Under the pieces are notes generated by a model. It saw nothing but the letters and a program-made list of their open reading frames with translations. It was not told the DNA's origin and searched no databases. Below, one piece after another: positions 14,993 to 21,833 of a DNA stretch of 28,343 nucleotides. This DNA comes from JAWPNA01 sp045402695 (GTDB lineage: Bacteria; Acidobacteriota; Polarisedimenticolia; JACPZX01; DASXTC01). Made by a program: the position numbers and the translations under genes. The stretch covers positions 1 through 28,343 of the forward strand of contig JAWPNA010000236.1 of the NCBI GenBank assembly GCA_045402695.1, in the 5' to 3' direction. Position 1 is the stretch's first letter. Each line of letters begins with the position of its first letter.

Positions 14993-16248
14993 GGTGCCTT
15001 CTCCCCTTTTGTTCCCACCGTTGCGGGCGCGAGGCCCATCAGGCCCATGGCCCGTGCCTGTTGCACGAGTTTGCGCGCCCGGAGCACCACGGGCGGATCG
15101 ATCATCTTCGAGCCGAGGCTGACCACGCCCAGCCCCTTCGCCTCCGCTTCCTCGAACGCGGCCTCGATCCGGAGGGCTTTCTCAATCTCCTCCGGAGAGG
15201 GGGCGTACGCCTTGTGGATCACCTCGATCTGCCGGGGATGCACGCAGCCCATCCCCTCGAAGCCGAGCTGCCGCGATCGGACGGCCCACGCGGTGAGCCC
15301 TTCCATGTCGCCCACGTCGCCGAACACCGAGTCGATGGCCTGGAGGCCTGCCGCCTTCGCCGCCACCACCACCCGTGTCCGGGCGTAGAACGACTCGGTC
15401 CCTTCCACCGTCTTCACCACCCCGAGATCGGCGGTGTAGTCCTCCAGCCCCAGCGTGAGCGCGGCGATCCGCTCCGAGGCACCGGCGATCTCGAACGCCC
15501 TCTCGATACCCAGCGCCGACTCCAGGATCGGCATGAGCCAGACAGGGCGCGTCTCACCGGCGGCGCGCAGCAGCTTCGTCACCCGCGCGTCGAGATCCCG
15601 GATCTGGTCCGGGTGCTCTACCTTGGGAATCAGGATCAGGTCAGGCGTCTCCGGGACGATCGCCTCAAGGTCTTCCTCGCCGAGCGGAAACGGATTGATC
15701 CGGACCATCCGCTCCGAGCCGCAAAAATCAATGCACCGCAGCGCGTTGCGCACCAGGAGACGCGCCGCGTCCTTCTCGGCAGGGTGGACCGAATCCTCAA
15801 GGTCCAGGATGACGCCGTCGGGACCGTGCAGCCCGGCGTTGAGCATGAACTTCGGCTCGTTGCCGGGCAGGTACAGTCGGGACCGGCGGAGACGGTCCTT
15901 TGGAGACACAGGTGTGATCGGCGCCGTCCGATCCGGACGGGCGTCCTGGTTTTTTCCCGCCCCGGCGCGACGCGCCGCGGCCTCCACGCGGGCGGCGATG
16001 GTGAAGGGGAGCCCCCCGGTATCCTCGATCTCCACCCGTGCGTGGCGGACCCCCAGCCGTTCCAGGAGGACGCGGACCTGGGAACGGATCGACTCTCCGT
16101 AGTAGAGCTCCACACGCGAGTCGAGCTGCAGATCGACCCCGCCGCTGCTGCGCACCTCGAGGGAGACGAACAGGTCCGAGCGGACGTCGGCGCCGAAGCG
16201 TCCCGCCTCCCCGCTCCTCGCGCTTCCGGCCACGCTTTTCGAGGTCAT
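14989..16248 (-). CDS. citE: Citrate lyase acyl carrier (CitD) fused to beta subunit (CitE)
   Basis: The 419-aa product joins two proteins that are normally separate. Residues 1 to about 98 match CitD: SVAGSARSGE aligns with the carrier attachment motif (V)AGTLESGD, putting the candidate prosthetic-group serine at Ser12; VDLQLDSRVELYYGESIRSQV and ARVEIEDTGGLPFTIAARVEAA follow. After a Pro/Lys-rich linker, residues about 118-419 match CitE of the HpcH/HpaI lyase fold: RLYLPGNEPKFM, GVILDLEDSVHPAEKD, ILIPKVEHP, LTLGLEDYTADLG and GCVHPRQIEVIH. CitE cleaves citryl-ACP to oxaloacetate and acetyl-ACP in the cytoplasm. ATG 16248 has GAGGTGAG upstream and lies five bases after the dehydrogenase stop. 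About ten extra residues follow the serine motif compared with E. coli CitD. Confidence 0.85.
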   Translation of the reverse strand: MTSKSVAGSARSGEAGRFGADVRSDLFVSLEVRSSGGVDLQLDSRVELYYGESIRSQVRVLLERLGVRHARVEIEDTGGLPFTIAARVEAAARRAGAGKNQDARPDRTAPITPVSPKDRLRRSRLYLPGNEPKFMLNAGLHGPDGVILDLEDSVHPAEKDAARLLVRNALRCIDFCGSERMVRINPFPLGEEDLEAIVPETPDLILIPKVEHPDQIRDLDARVTKLLRAAGETRPVWLMPILESALGIERAFEIAGASERIAALTLGLEDYTADLGVVKTVEGTESFYARTRVVVAAKAAGLQAIDSVFGDVGDMEGLTAWAVRSRQLGFEGMGCVHPRQIEVIHKAYAPSPEEIEKALRIEAAFEEAEAKGLGVVSLGSKMIDPPVVLRARKLVQQARAMGLMGLAPATVGTKGEKAP

Positions 16249-16253
16249 GGCAC

Positions 16254-17441
16254 TCACCTCAGCTTCGCGAGGATGGCGTCGGTCATCTGAAAAGTGGAGG
16301 CGGCGCCTTTCTCCAACACGTCCGGGCCGCCGGAGAGACGCTGCATGTCGTAGCAGCGCACCTTCCCTTCCCTCACCACCGACGCCACCGCCTCGCGCAC
16401 GCGCTCGCCCATCGCCTGCTCGCCGACATGGTCCAGGAGCATGGCCGCCGAGAGGATCATGGCGATCGGATTGACGATCGGCGGATCGAGCTTCTCGTAC
16501 CTGGGCGCCGACCCGTGGGTCGGCTCGAAGACCGCCACGTCCCTGCCGATGTTGCCCGAGCAGGCGAAGCCCAAGCCTCCGGTCAGCCCGGCGAAGGCGT
16601 CCGACACGATGTCGCCGAAGAGATTGGAGGCCACCACCACGCCGTAATCTTCCGGCTTCTTGGTGAGCCACATCATCAGGGCGTCGATGTTGTCGGACTT
16701 GAGGGCGACGTCGGGGAAGTCCTTCTGGATCTTCTTCGCCTCCTCCTCGTACACCCCCGATGTCTCGCGAAGGACATTGGGCTTTTCGCACACCGTCACA
16801 GACTTGTAGCCGTGGGCCCGGGCGTGCGCGAAGCCCGCCTCCAGGATGCGGCGGGTGGCCTCCCTGGTGATGACCCGGACGGCCAGCGCCATGTCGCGTC
16901 CGGCGATCTTCTCGAACGGCTTGAACTTCGGGTGCTTGCCCAGCGCCGCGCGGACTTCGGCGGGCGGGTCCAGGTACTCGACACCAGAGTACAGCCCTTC
17001 CGTGTTTTGCCGGAAGATGACGGAGTCCACCACCGGCTCCTCGAAGCCCCCGGCCGTCGTCTTCCGGATGAAGTTGAGCGGGTTGCCCGGGAAGGAGCGG
17101 CAGGGGCGGATGCAGAGGTCCAGGTTGAAACGCTGCCGCATCGCCACGATGGGGCTGAAGTAGGCGTATCCCTTCCCCCTCAGCTCCGGCTTCAGCTCGG
17201 CGTCGGCCGCGGCCTTGGGCTTGGAGGTGATGGCGCCGAACAAACCCAGCTTGTGCTGCGCCAGCAGCTCCACGGTCTTCTCCGGGAGCGCGTTGCCCTG
17301 GTTGATCCAGCAGTCCCAGCCGATCTCCGCCGGGACGTACTGCGCATCGAAGCCCACCGTCTTCAGGACTCGCAACGCCTCGGGAAGGACCACTTTCCCG
17401 ATGCCGTCTCCTGGAAGGGTGACCACCACGTGCTTCGCCAT
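16254..17441 (-). CDS. Isocitrate/isopropylmalate-family decarboxylating dehydrogenase
   Basis: The 395-aa enzyme has the family motifs: LPGDGIG, FRQNTEGLYSGVEY, catalytic Lys220 (EKPNVL), metal-binding Asp250, Asp277 and Asp281 (SNLFGDIVSDAFAGLTGGLG), and FEPTHGSAP. Family members oxidise a 2-hydroxy acid at the carbon next to a carboxylate and release CO2, cytoplasmically. The overall sequence is closest by eye to isocitrate dehydrogenases. Two departures matter: the E. coli S113-x-N115 pair that grips the gamma-carboxylate and cofactor reads Ser96-Pro-Ile98 here, and the cofactor position after HGSAP is Arg314-Tyr315, nearer the NADP-type Lys-Tyr than the NAD-type Asp-Ile. Substrate could be isocitrate or a homologue such as homoisocitrate. 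GAGAGGAA precedes the ATG, 15 bases after the aconitase stop. Confidence 0.85.
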   Translation of the reverse strand: MAKHVVVTLPGDGIGKVVLPEALRVLKTVGFDAQYVPAEIGWDCWINQGNALPEKTVELLAQHKLGLFGAITSKPKAAADAELKPELRGKGYAYFSPIVAMRQRFNLDLCIRPCRSFPGNPLNFIRKTTAGGFEEPVVDSVIFRQNTEGLYSGVEYLDPPAEVRAALGKHPKFKPFEKIAGRDMALAVRVITREATRRILEAGFAHARAHGYKSVTVCEKPNVLRETSGVYEEEAKKIQKDFPDVALKSDNIDALMMWLTKKPEDYGVVVASNLFGDIVSDAFAGLTGGLGFACSGNIGRDVAVFEPTHGSAPRYEKLDPPIVNPIAMILSAAMLLDHVGEQAMGERVREAVASVVREGKVRCYDMQRLSGGPDVLEKGAASTFQMTDAILAKLR

Positions 17442-17456
17442 GTGTCGTTCCTCTCG

Positions 17457-19424
17457 TTAGTTCAAGCCCAGTTTCTTCCGCACCAGTTTCTCGGCGCCAC
17501 CGGCCACGTAGAGCGACTGCGGGACGCTCCCCAGCGGGGGGAAACGAAAAGTCTCTCCCCGGTAGGTCAGGGTGGCGGAGGAGAAGTCCACATCCACCTC
17601 GTCGCCGGGAACGATGGTGCGGGCGCCCGACGCGATCTCCGACCTGAAGATCCCGCGCAGCCGCTCCACCAGCTCAGGAAGCTCCACGCAAAGGAAGCCG
17701 TTGTTGAACGCGTTGCGCAGGTAGGTCTGGGAGAAGCTCCCCGCCACGGTCAGGGGGATCCCCTTGGCCTGAAGCGCCGTCACCGCCTGCTCCCGGCTCG
17801 ACCCTGTGCCGAAGTTGAATCCTCCCACCAGGAGATCCCCGGCCCGGGTCATCCCGGCGAATCCCGGGTCATAGTTCTCCATCACCACCGCGGCCATCTG
17901 CGCCGGGGTCATGTCCTCGCGGTAGGTGTAGTCCTTCCCGTAGATCCCGTCGGTGTTGAGGTTGTCCTGAGAGACAAGCACCAGGCGTCCCTTCACCCGG
18001 CTCGGAAAGCCCGGGAGGATCTCCACCTTCTCCGCGGCGGGCGGCGGGGAGATCAGCATCTCGATGCGACGGGCGAGGGGCTCGCTCTTCCGTTGCCCGG
18101 GGGGCTGCGTCCATCGCGGTCCACTGATGAAGCCGGCCAGCGCGGAGGCAGCCACGACCTGCGGACTGGCCAGGTAGCACTGGGCTTCCCGGGATCCCAT
18201 CCGCCCCTTGAAGTTGCGGTTGGTGGCGGAGATTCCCACCTCGCCTTTTTCCAGCAACCCAGTGCCGAGCCCGATGCAGGGGCCGCAGCCGGGAGGAAGC
18301 GCCTTCGCACCGGCGTCCAGCAGGACCTGCCAGACTCCTTGCTTCATGGCCTCCTCCTGGACCTCCGCGGATGCGGCGGCCACGTAGAAGCCCACAGTGG
18401 GGGCCACCTTCTTCCCCTTCAGGACACGCGCGGCGGCCTGCAGGTCCTCGAACCGGGAGTTGACGCAGGAAATCAAGTAGGCCTTCTGAACGGCGACCTT
18501 CTTCGCCTCCATCTCCGGCAGCGGCGTCATCACCTGCACCGTGTCGGGGCCGGAGACGTGCGGGATCACGCTCGAGAGATCCAGAGTGATCCGCGCGGCG
18601 TAGGCGGCGTCCCGATCAGCGAGAGTCGGGTTCGCCTCCCAACCTCGGATCTGATCTTCGGTCACCCGCTGGATCCCGCGGGAGGCGAGAAGGCCGCGAC
18701 GGCGGCGGATCCACCCGAAGGTTGTGGCGTCCGCGGGGAACCATCCGACCAGCGCCCCCCACTCGGTGGTCATGTTGGAGATGGTCATCCGGGCGTCCAT
18801 CGAGAGGCCGGCCACGCCGGGGCCGCCGAACTCCACCGAGGCGTTGAGGACCTCTTCCTTGTTGTAGAGGCCGCACAAGGCGATGATCACGTCCTTGCCC
18901 GTGGCCCCCTCCGGGAGCTGTCCCTCCAGGATCACCTGAACGGTCCGGGGAACCTGCCACCAGAACTCTCCGGTGGCCCAGACGGCCGCGGCGTCGGTGC
19001 GGACGATGGGCGTGCCCACGGCCCCCAGCGCCCCGTACATGTTGGAGTGGGAATCGGAGGCCACCACGAACGATCCCGGAACCACGTAGAGCTGCTCGCA
19101 CATCACCTGGTTCCCGATCCCCGAGCCCGCCGGGTAGAAGTCCACCCCCTGCGCCTTCGCGAAGGCCTCGATGGAACGGTACTTCTTGAGGTTCTCCTCG
19201 GAAGTGTTCTGGATGTCGTGGTCCAGGATGAAGACCGGCAGCTTCGGGTCCACCACCTTCGGGGCCCCGATGCTCTGGAACTTCTTCATGACCGCCGAGG
19301 TGTTGTCGTGCGTCATCACATGGCGGGGACGGATGGAGACGATGTCGCCGGCGCGCAGCGGCCTGCCCCGGGGACCTTCCGTCATGTGGCTGAGGGCGAT
19401 TTTCTCGACGATGGTCTGGCCCAT
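17457..19424 (-). CDS. Fused aconitase-family hydratase, fungal homoaconitase (Lys4)-like
   Basis: The 655-aa single-chain enzyme carries both the [4Fe-4S] domains and the swivel domain. Cluster cysteines are in LISCVNSRFEDL and PPGCGPCIG; swivel substrate-binding residues are in GFNFGTGSSREQA. The sequence resembles fungal homoaconitase more than AcnA/AcnB: FILDHDIQNTSEENLKKYRS, IEAFAKAQGVDFYPAGSGIG, VRTDAAAVWATGEFWWQVP, NMTTEWGALVGWFPAD and DNLNTDGIYGKDYTY all have close Lys4 counterparts from memory. Fungal Lys4 mainly hydrates homoaconitate to homoisocitrate and leaves the dehydration half to another enzyme, which here could be the adjacent MmgE/PrpD protein. AAGGAG lies eight bases before the ATG, immediately after the PrpD stop. 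The aconitase-superfamily assignment is firm; the substrate is inference. Confidence 0.88.
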   Translation of the reverse strand: MGQTIVEKIALSHMTEGPRGRPLRAGDIVSIRPRHVMTHDNTSAVMKKFQSIGAPKVVDPKLPVFILDHDIQNTSEENLKKYRSIEAFAKAQGVDFYPAGSGIGNQVMCEQLYVVPGSFVVASDSHSNMYGALGAVGTPIVRTDAAAVWATGEFWWQVPRTVQVILEGQLPEGATGKDVIIALCGLYNKEEVLNASVEFGGPGVAGLSMDARMTISNMTTEWGALVGWFPADATTFGWIRRRRGLLASRGIQRVTEDQIRGWEANPTLADRDAAYAARITLDLSSVIPHVSGPDTVQVMTPLPEMEAKKVAVQKAYLISCVNSRFEDLQAAARVLKGKKVAPTVGFYVAAASAEVQEEAMKQGVWQVLLDAGAKALPPGCGPCIGLGTGLLEKGEVGISATNRNFKGRMGSREAQCYLASPQVVAASALAGFISGPRWTQPPGQRKSEPLARRIEMLISPPPAAEKVEILPGFPSRVKGRLVLVSQDNLNTDGIYGKDYTYREDMTPAQMAAVVMENYDPGFAGMTRAGDLLVGGFNFGTGSSREQAVTALQAKGIPLTVAGSFSQTYLRNAFNNGFLCVELPELVERLRGIFRSEIASGARTIVPGDEVDVDFSSATLTYRGETFRFPPLGSVPQSLYVAGGAEKLVRKKLGLN

Positions 19425-19440
19425 CTGCCTGTCTCCTTGT

Positions 19441-20850
19441 CTAGCGGTCCGCCCGCAGCATCGCCATGAGGTCCGAGATCGAGCCGATCCGATCGAGGCC
19501 CCACACCGCTTCCTTGACCTTCTTCATGGAGGCCGGGGTCAGCACCGGGGCGGCCAGGGCGTCGAACTTCTCCTCGATCTCCGCGTCGGTGAGCGGGTTC
19601 CGGGGATCGCCTTTGGGGTAGTCTACCTGGCGCGTGTGATGCTCCCCGTTGGTTGTGTGGATCGTCACGATGACGCGCTGGAGCTTCGGGAACAGCTTCT
19701 CGATCTCGGGATCGGCCACCACCTCCACCTTCCTGAGCTGCGCGCGGATGGCGGGGTCCATGATCTTCGAGTCTGCGAACTGGGCCGGCGTCACCTGCCG
19801 GTCCACCACGGCCGCCGCGATGACGTAAGGCAGGCTGTGGTCGGCCGTCTCCTTGGTGCGGGGATCATACTTGGAAGGGTCCGACAGGATGTCCGCCGCC
19901 CGGGCCAGGGAGCGGATGTGGACCTTCTCGATCTCATCGGGCTTCAGGTCGTGCTGCCGGACCAGGTCCAGCACCGCCGAGATGGGGGTGTGCGTCAGCG
20001 CCTCGGTGGGATACGCCTTCATCCCGCACGTCTCGATGCGCCACGACTCACCCAACCCCTCCGTCAGGATCTGCAGCTTCCACTCCGGGCCGAGGCAGTG
20101 AACCATCCCCTCCTTGCCGTCAATGACATGCTCCGGCCCCGTGTACCCCTTTTCCGCCAGCATCGCGCCGATCACGCCGCTCTGCGTCGCCATGGGGTCC
20201 ACGGTGTTCTTCATCATGGTGAGCTTGCCGGCCACGGCCGCGCCGAGGGTGAGATGACGGCTGCCGGAGATGCCGATGGCGTGCTGAATCTTCTCCCAGG
20301 AGAGCCCCAGCATCCGGCCGGCCACGATGGGAGAGGCGAACGCGGTAAGGGTCGCGTGGTGCCACCCCCGTTCGCGGATCCCCGGGAAGGCCGCCTCGCA
20401 GAGACGTTGCTCGAACTCGTGCCCCAGTACGATGCCGACGATCAGATCCTTGCCGTTGCGCTTCGCCCGCTCGCCGCAGGCCAGGGCCGCCGGAATGATG
20501 TCTGAGGGGTGGGAGGGGTCCTGCATCCAGTAGATGTCGTTGTAGTCCATCACGCGCACCATCAGGGCGTTGAGCAGCGACGCCGTGATGGCGTCCATCT
20601 TCCTGCCGGTGCCGATGACGGTGGCGGGGCCGCTTCCGCCCGTCTCGCCGAAGACCTCCAGGACGATCCTCACGTCGTGCTGAAGGTAGCCGCCCAGGGC
20701 GCAGCCCAGGGAATCCAGCAGGAACCGCTTCGCCTGGTGCGCGGCCTCCTTGGAGATCCGGTCGTAGGTGAGCTGTGAAGCCCAGCGCGCCATCGGCTCG
20801 GTGACGTGTCTCTCGGGTTTCTTGGGCGGGGTGGTGCTCGGTGTGGCCAC
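19441..20850 (-). CDS. MmgE/PrpD-family dehydratase
   Basis: The 469-aa protein is typical of MmgE/PrpD in length and pattern: RFLLDSLGCALGGY near the N-terminus, NALMVRVMDYNDIYWMQDPSHPSDIIPAALACGE, GHEFEQRL, GWHHATLTAFASPIVAGRMLGL, AIGISGSRHL and the C-terminal MKAYPTEALTHTPISAVLDL. The family includes 2-methylcitrate dehydratase, which makes 2-methyl-cis-aconitate, and cis-aconitate decarboxylase, all cofactor-free cytoplasmic enzymes on citrate-like acids. The GTG at 20850 is chosen over an ATG at 20913 because GAGGAG lies about seven bases upstream and the longer version would overlap the HD gene by 50 bases. It starts 13 bases after the HD gene stop and is followed within 16 bases by the aconitase, which suits sequential dehydration and rehydration. 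Confidence 0.88.
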   Translation of the reverse strand: MATPSTTPPKKPERHVTEPMARWASQLTYDRISKEAAHQAKRFLLDSLGCALGGYLQHDVRIVLEVFGETGGSGPATVIGTGRKMDAITASLLNALMVRVMDYNDIYWMQDPSHPSDIIPAALACGERAKRNGKDLIVGIVLGHEFEQRLCEAAFPGIRERGWHHATLTAFASPIVAGRMLGLSWEKIQHAIGISGSRHLTLGAAVAGKLTMMKNTVDPMATQSGVIGAMLAEKGYTGPEHVIDGKEGMVHCLGPEWKLQILTEGLGESWRIETCGMKAYPTEALTHTPISAVLDLVRQHDLKPDEIEKVHIRSLARAADILSDPSKYDPRTKETADHSLPYVIAAAVVDRQVTPAQFADSKIMDPAIRAQLRKVEVVADPEIEKLFPKLQRVIVTIHTTNGEHHTRQVDYPKGDPRNPLTDAEIEEKFDALAAPVLTPASMKKVKEAVWGLDRIGSISDLMAMLRADR

Positions 20851-20863
20851 GCGCGCTCTCCTC

Positions 20864-21409
20864 TTATTTGGCGCCGAGGTTCTTGAACGGCTCGTACGCC
20901 ATGAAATCGGCATGATGGACGATGTACGCTTCGGCGCTTCGCTTCACCAGGTCTCCTTCACCGGCGTGGGCCGCGATGACGTGGCAGACCCGGTCGGGAA
21001 CGCCGCACATCATGGCCAGGGCGACGCCGGTGAACGGGTGCCTCAGCTCCTTGCCACGCTGGCTCTGCCGGGACTTGCCCCCCACCTTCTCGTACTCCAG
21101 CAGCTTGCCCACGTCCGCCAGGATCGCCCCGGCGATCACGACGTCCAGGTCAATGGGCAGCGCCTCCTTGAAGAACTCCTTCATCGCTTCGGCGCCGCGC
21201 CGCGCGACGTGCACCACGGCCCGTTTGTGGGCCATGAAGGAGACAGGGCAATTAGGGATGAGAAGGGTGAACGGAATCTCCAGGAGATCGTCCGGAGTCA
21301 GGGGGCTCATCTCAAAGGCCTTGACCCAGGTTTGCAGGGTCTTGTCCTTGAGGTCCTTGTCCTGGATCCAGTCGATCTCGGGCCAGAGCTTCCTGACCGC
21401 GTCACGCAT
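20864..21409 (-). CDS. HD-domain-like protein with degenerate metal dyad
   Basis: The 181-aa protein shows the HD phosphohydrolase layout: His61 (HKRAVVHVA), then GAILADVGKLLEYE, His124 (LRHPFTGVALAM), His148 (VIAAHAGEGD) and Asp169 (HHADFMAYE). The defining His-Asp dyad reads Ala98-Asp99, so one normal metal ligand is missing. HD proteins hydrolyse nucleotides or phosphoesters, but this version may be inactive, bind metal differently or act on another substrate. It is the first gene of the six-gene operon, with GGGAGGAGG just before the ATG; the longer upstream in-frame extension enters the mobile element and is not genuine. Its link to tricarboxylate chemistry is by position only. Confidence 0.8.
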   Translation of the reverse strand: MRDAVRKLWPEIDWIQDKDLKDKTLQTWVKAFEMSPLTPDDLLEIPFTLLIPNCPVSFMAHKRAVVHVARRGAEAMKEFFKEALPIDLDVVIAGAILADVGKLLEYEKVGGKSRQSQRGKELRHPFTGVALAMMCGVPDRVCHVIAAHAGEGDLVKRSAEAYIVHHADFMAYEPFKNLGAK

Positions 21410-21474
21410 ACAGCCTCCTCCCGCAATGATTGCCTGAAACGCGAAGAAACTGGTCCTGGTCGGGGCTTGTGGAG

Positions 21475-21751
21475 TTAGGAGTGTGTCCGAGTAATGGCTC
21501 GGGTCGCGGTGCGTACGCCGCCCGCCGGGATGCGAGGGGCCGCGACGACAGCGATGCGGGACATCGGTGAGGAGCGGCGACGATGCAGACGGGCGGGCGC
21601 CGCCGCAACCCGAAGGGCGCACGGGGGTTGCGGCCTCATGCTGCGTCGCTCGTCGTCAACGACCACACGGGTCAGTCTCCTCCTCGCTCCTTGCCTCAGG
21701 CTCGCAAGCCCCGTGCGCGCGGCCCAAGCCATGACTCGGACACACTCCTAA
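21475..21751. mobile_element. MITE-like element with ~34-bp terminal inverted repeats and possible TA target duplication
   Basis: The ends 21475-21508 and 21718-21751 are inverted copies matching at 31 of 34 positions; the outermost 18 bases are identical. If the flanking TA at each end is target duplication, the element proper begins GGAGTGTGTCCGAGT and ends with its complement, as expected for IS630/Tc1-mariner-type insertions. It is too short for a transposase, and its two small ORFs (one per strand, both ending TRTHS because of the repeats) look non-coding. Inside is a 10-bp perfect hairpin (21602-21611 with 21625-21634, GCCGCAACCC). It lies 65 bases upstream of the operon start at 21409, within the 424-base gap after the amidohydrolase gene. 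The rest of that gap (21752-21833) shows nothing I can assign. Confidence 0.75.
21602..21634. repeat. Internal hairpin of the MITE-like element
   Basis: GCCGCAACCC and its exact complement GGGTTGCGGC flank a 13-base loop. Strong internal secondary structure is common in non-autonomous elements and could also influence transcription into the downstream operon. Confidence 0.6.
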
Positions 21752-21833
21752 ACACCATGCTACCAGAACCGGCACCGAGGTGTGGGGCCCGCCGCCCACT
21801 CGACTCGACGGCGCCGGGGGCTGGGCTGGGGCT

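Noticed and set aside
13394..15388. 664-codon open frame on the plus strand
   Set aside because: Antisense to citF and citE; the His/Val/Asp-rich product is typical of reverse-strand shadows of codon-biased genes.
16038..19469. 1143-codon open frame on the plus strand
   Set aside because: It is antisense to CitD-CitE, the dehydrogenase and the aconitase, which have clear motifs. Its product is His/Arg/Gly-rich with no recognisable domain, as expected for a shadow frame in GC-rich DNA.
21475..21751. Two ~85-codon frames inside the MITE-like element
   Set aside because: They lie on opposite strands, overlap almost completely and share the ending TRTHS only because of the inverted repeats. No ribosome-binding site or domain was seen.
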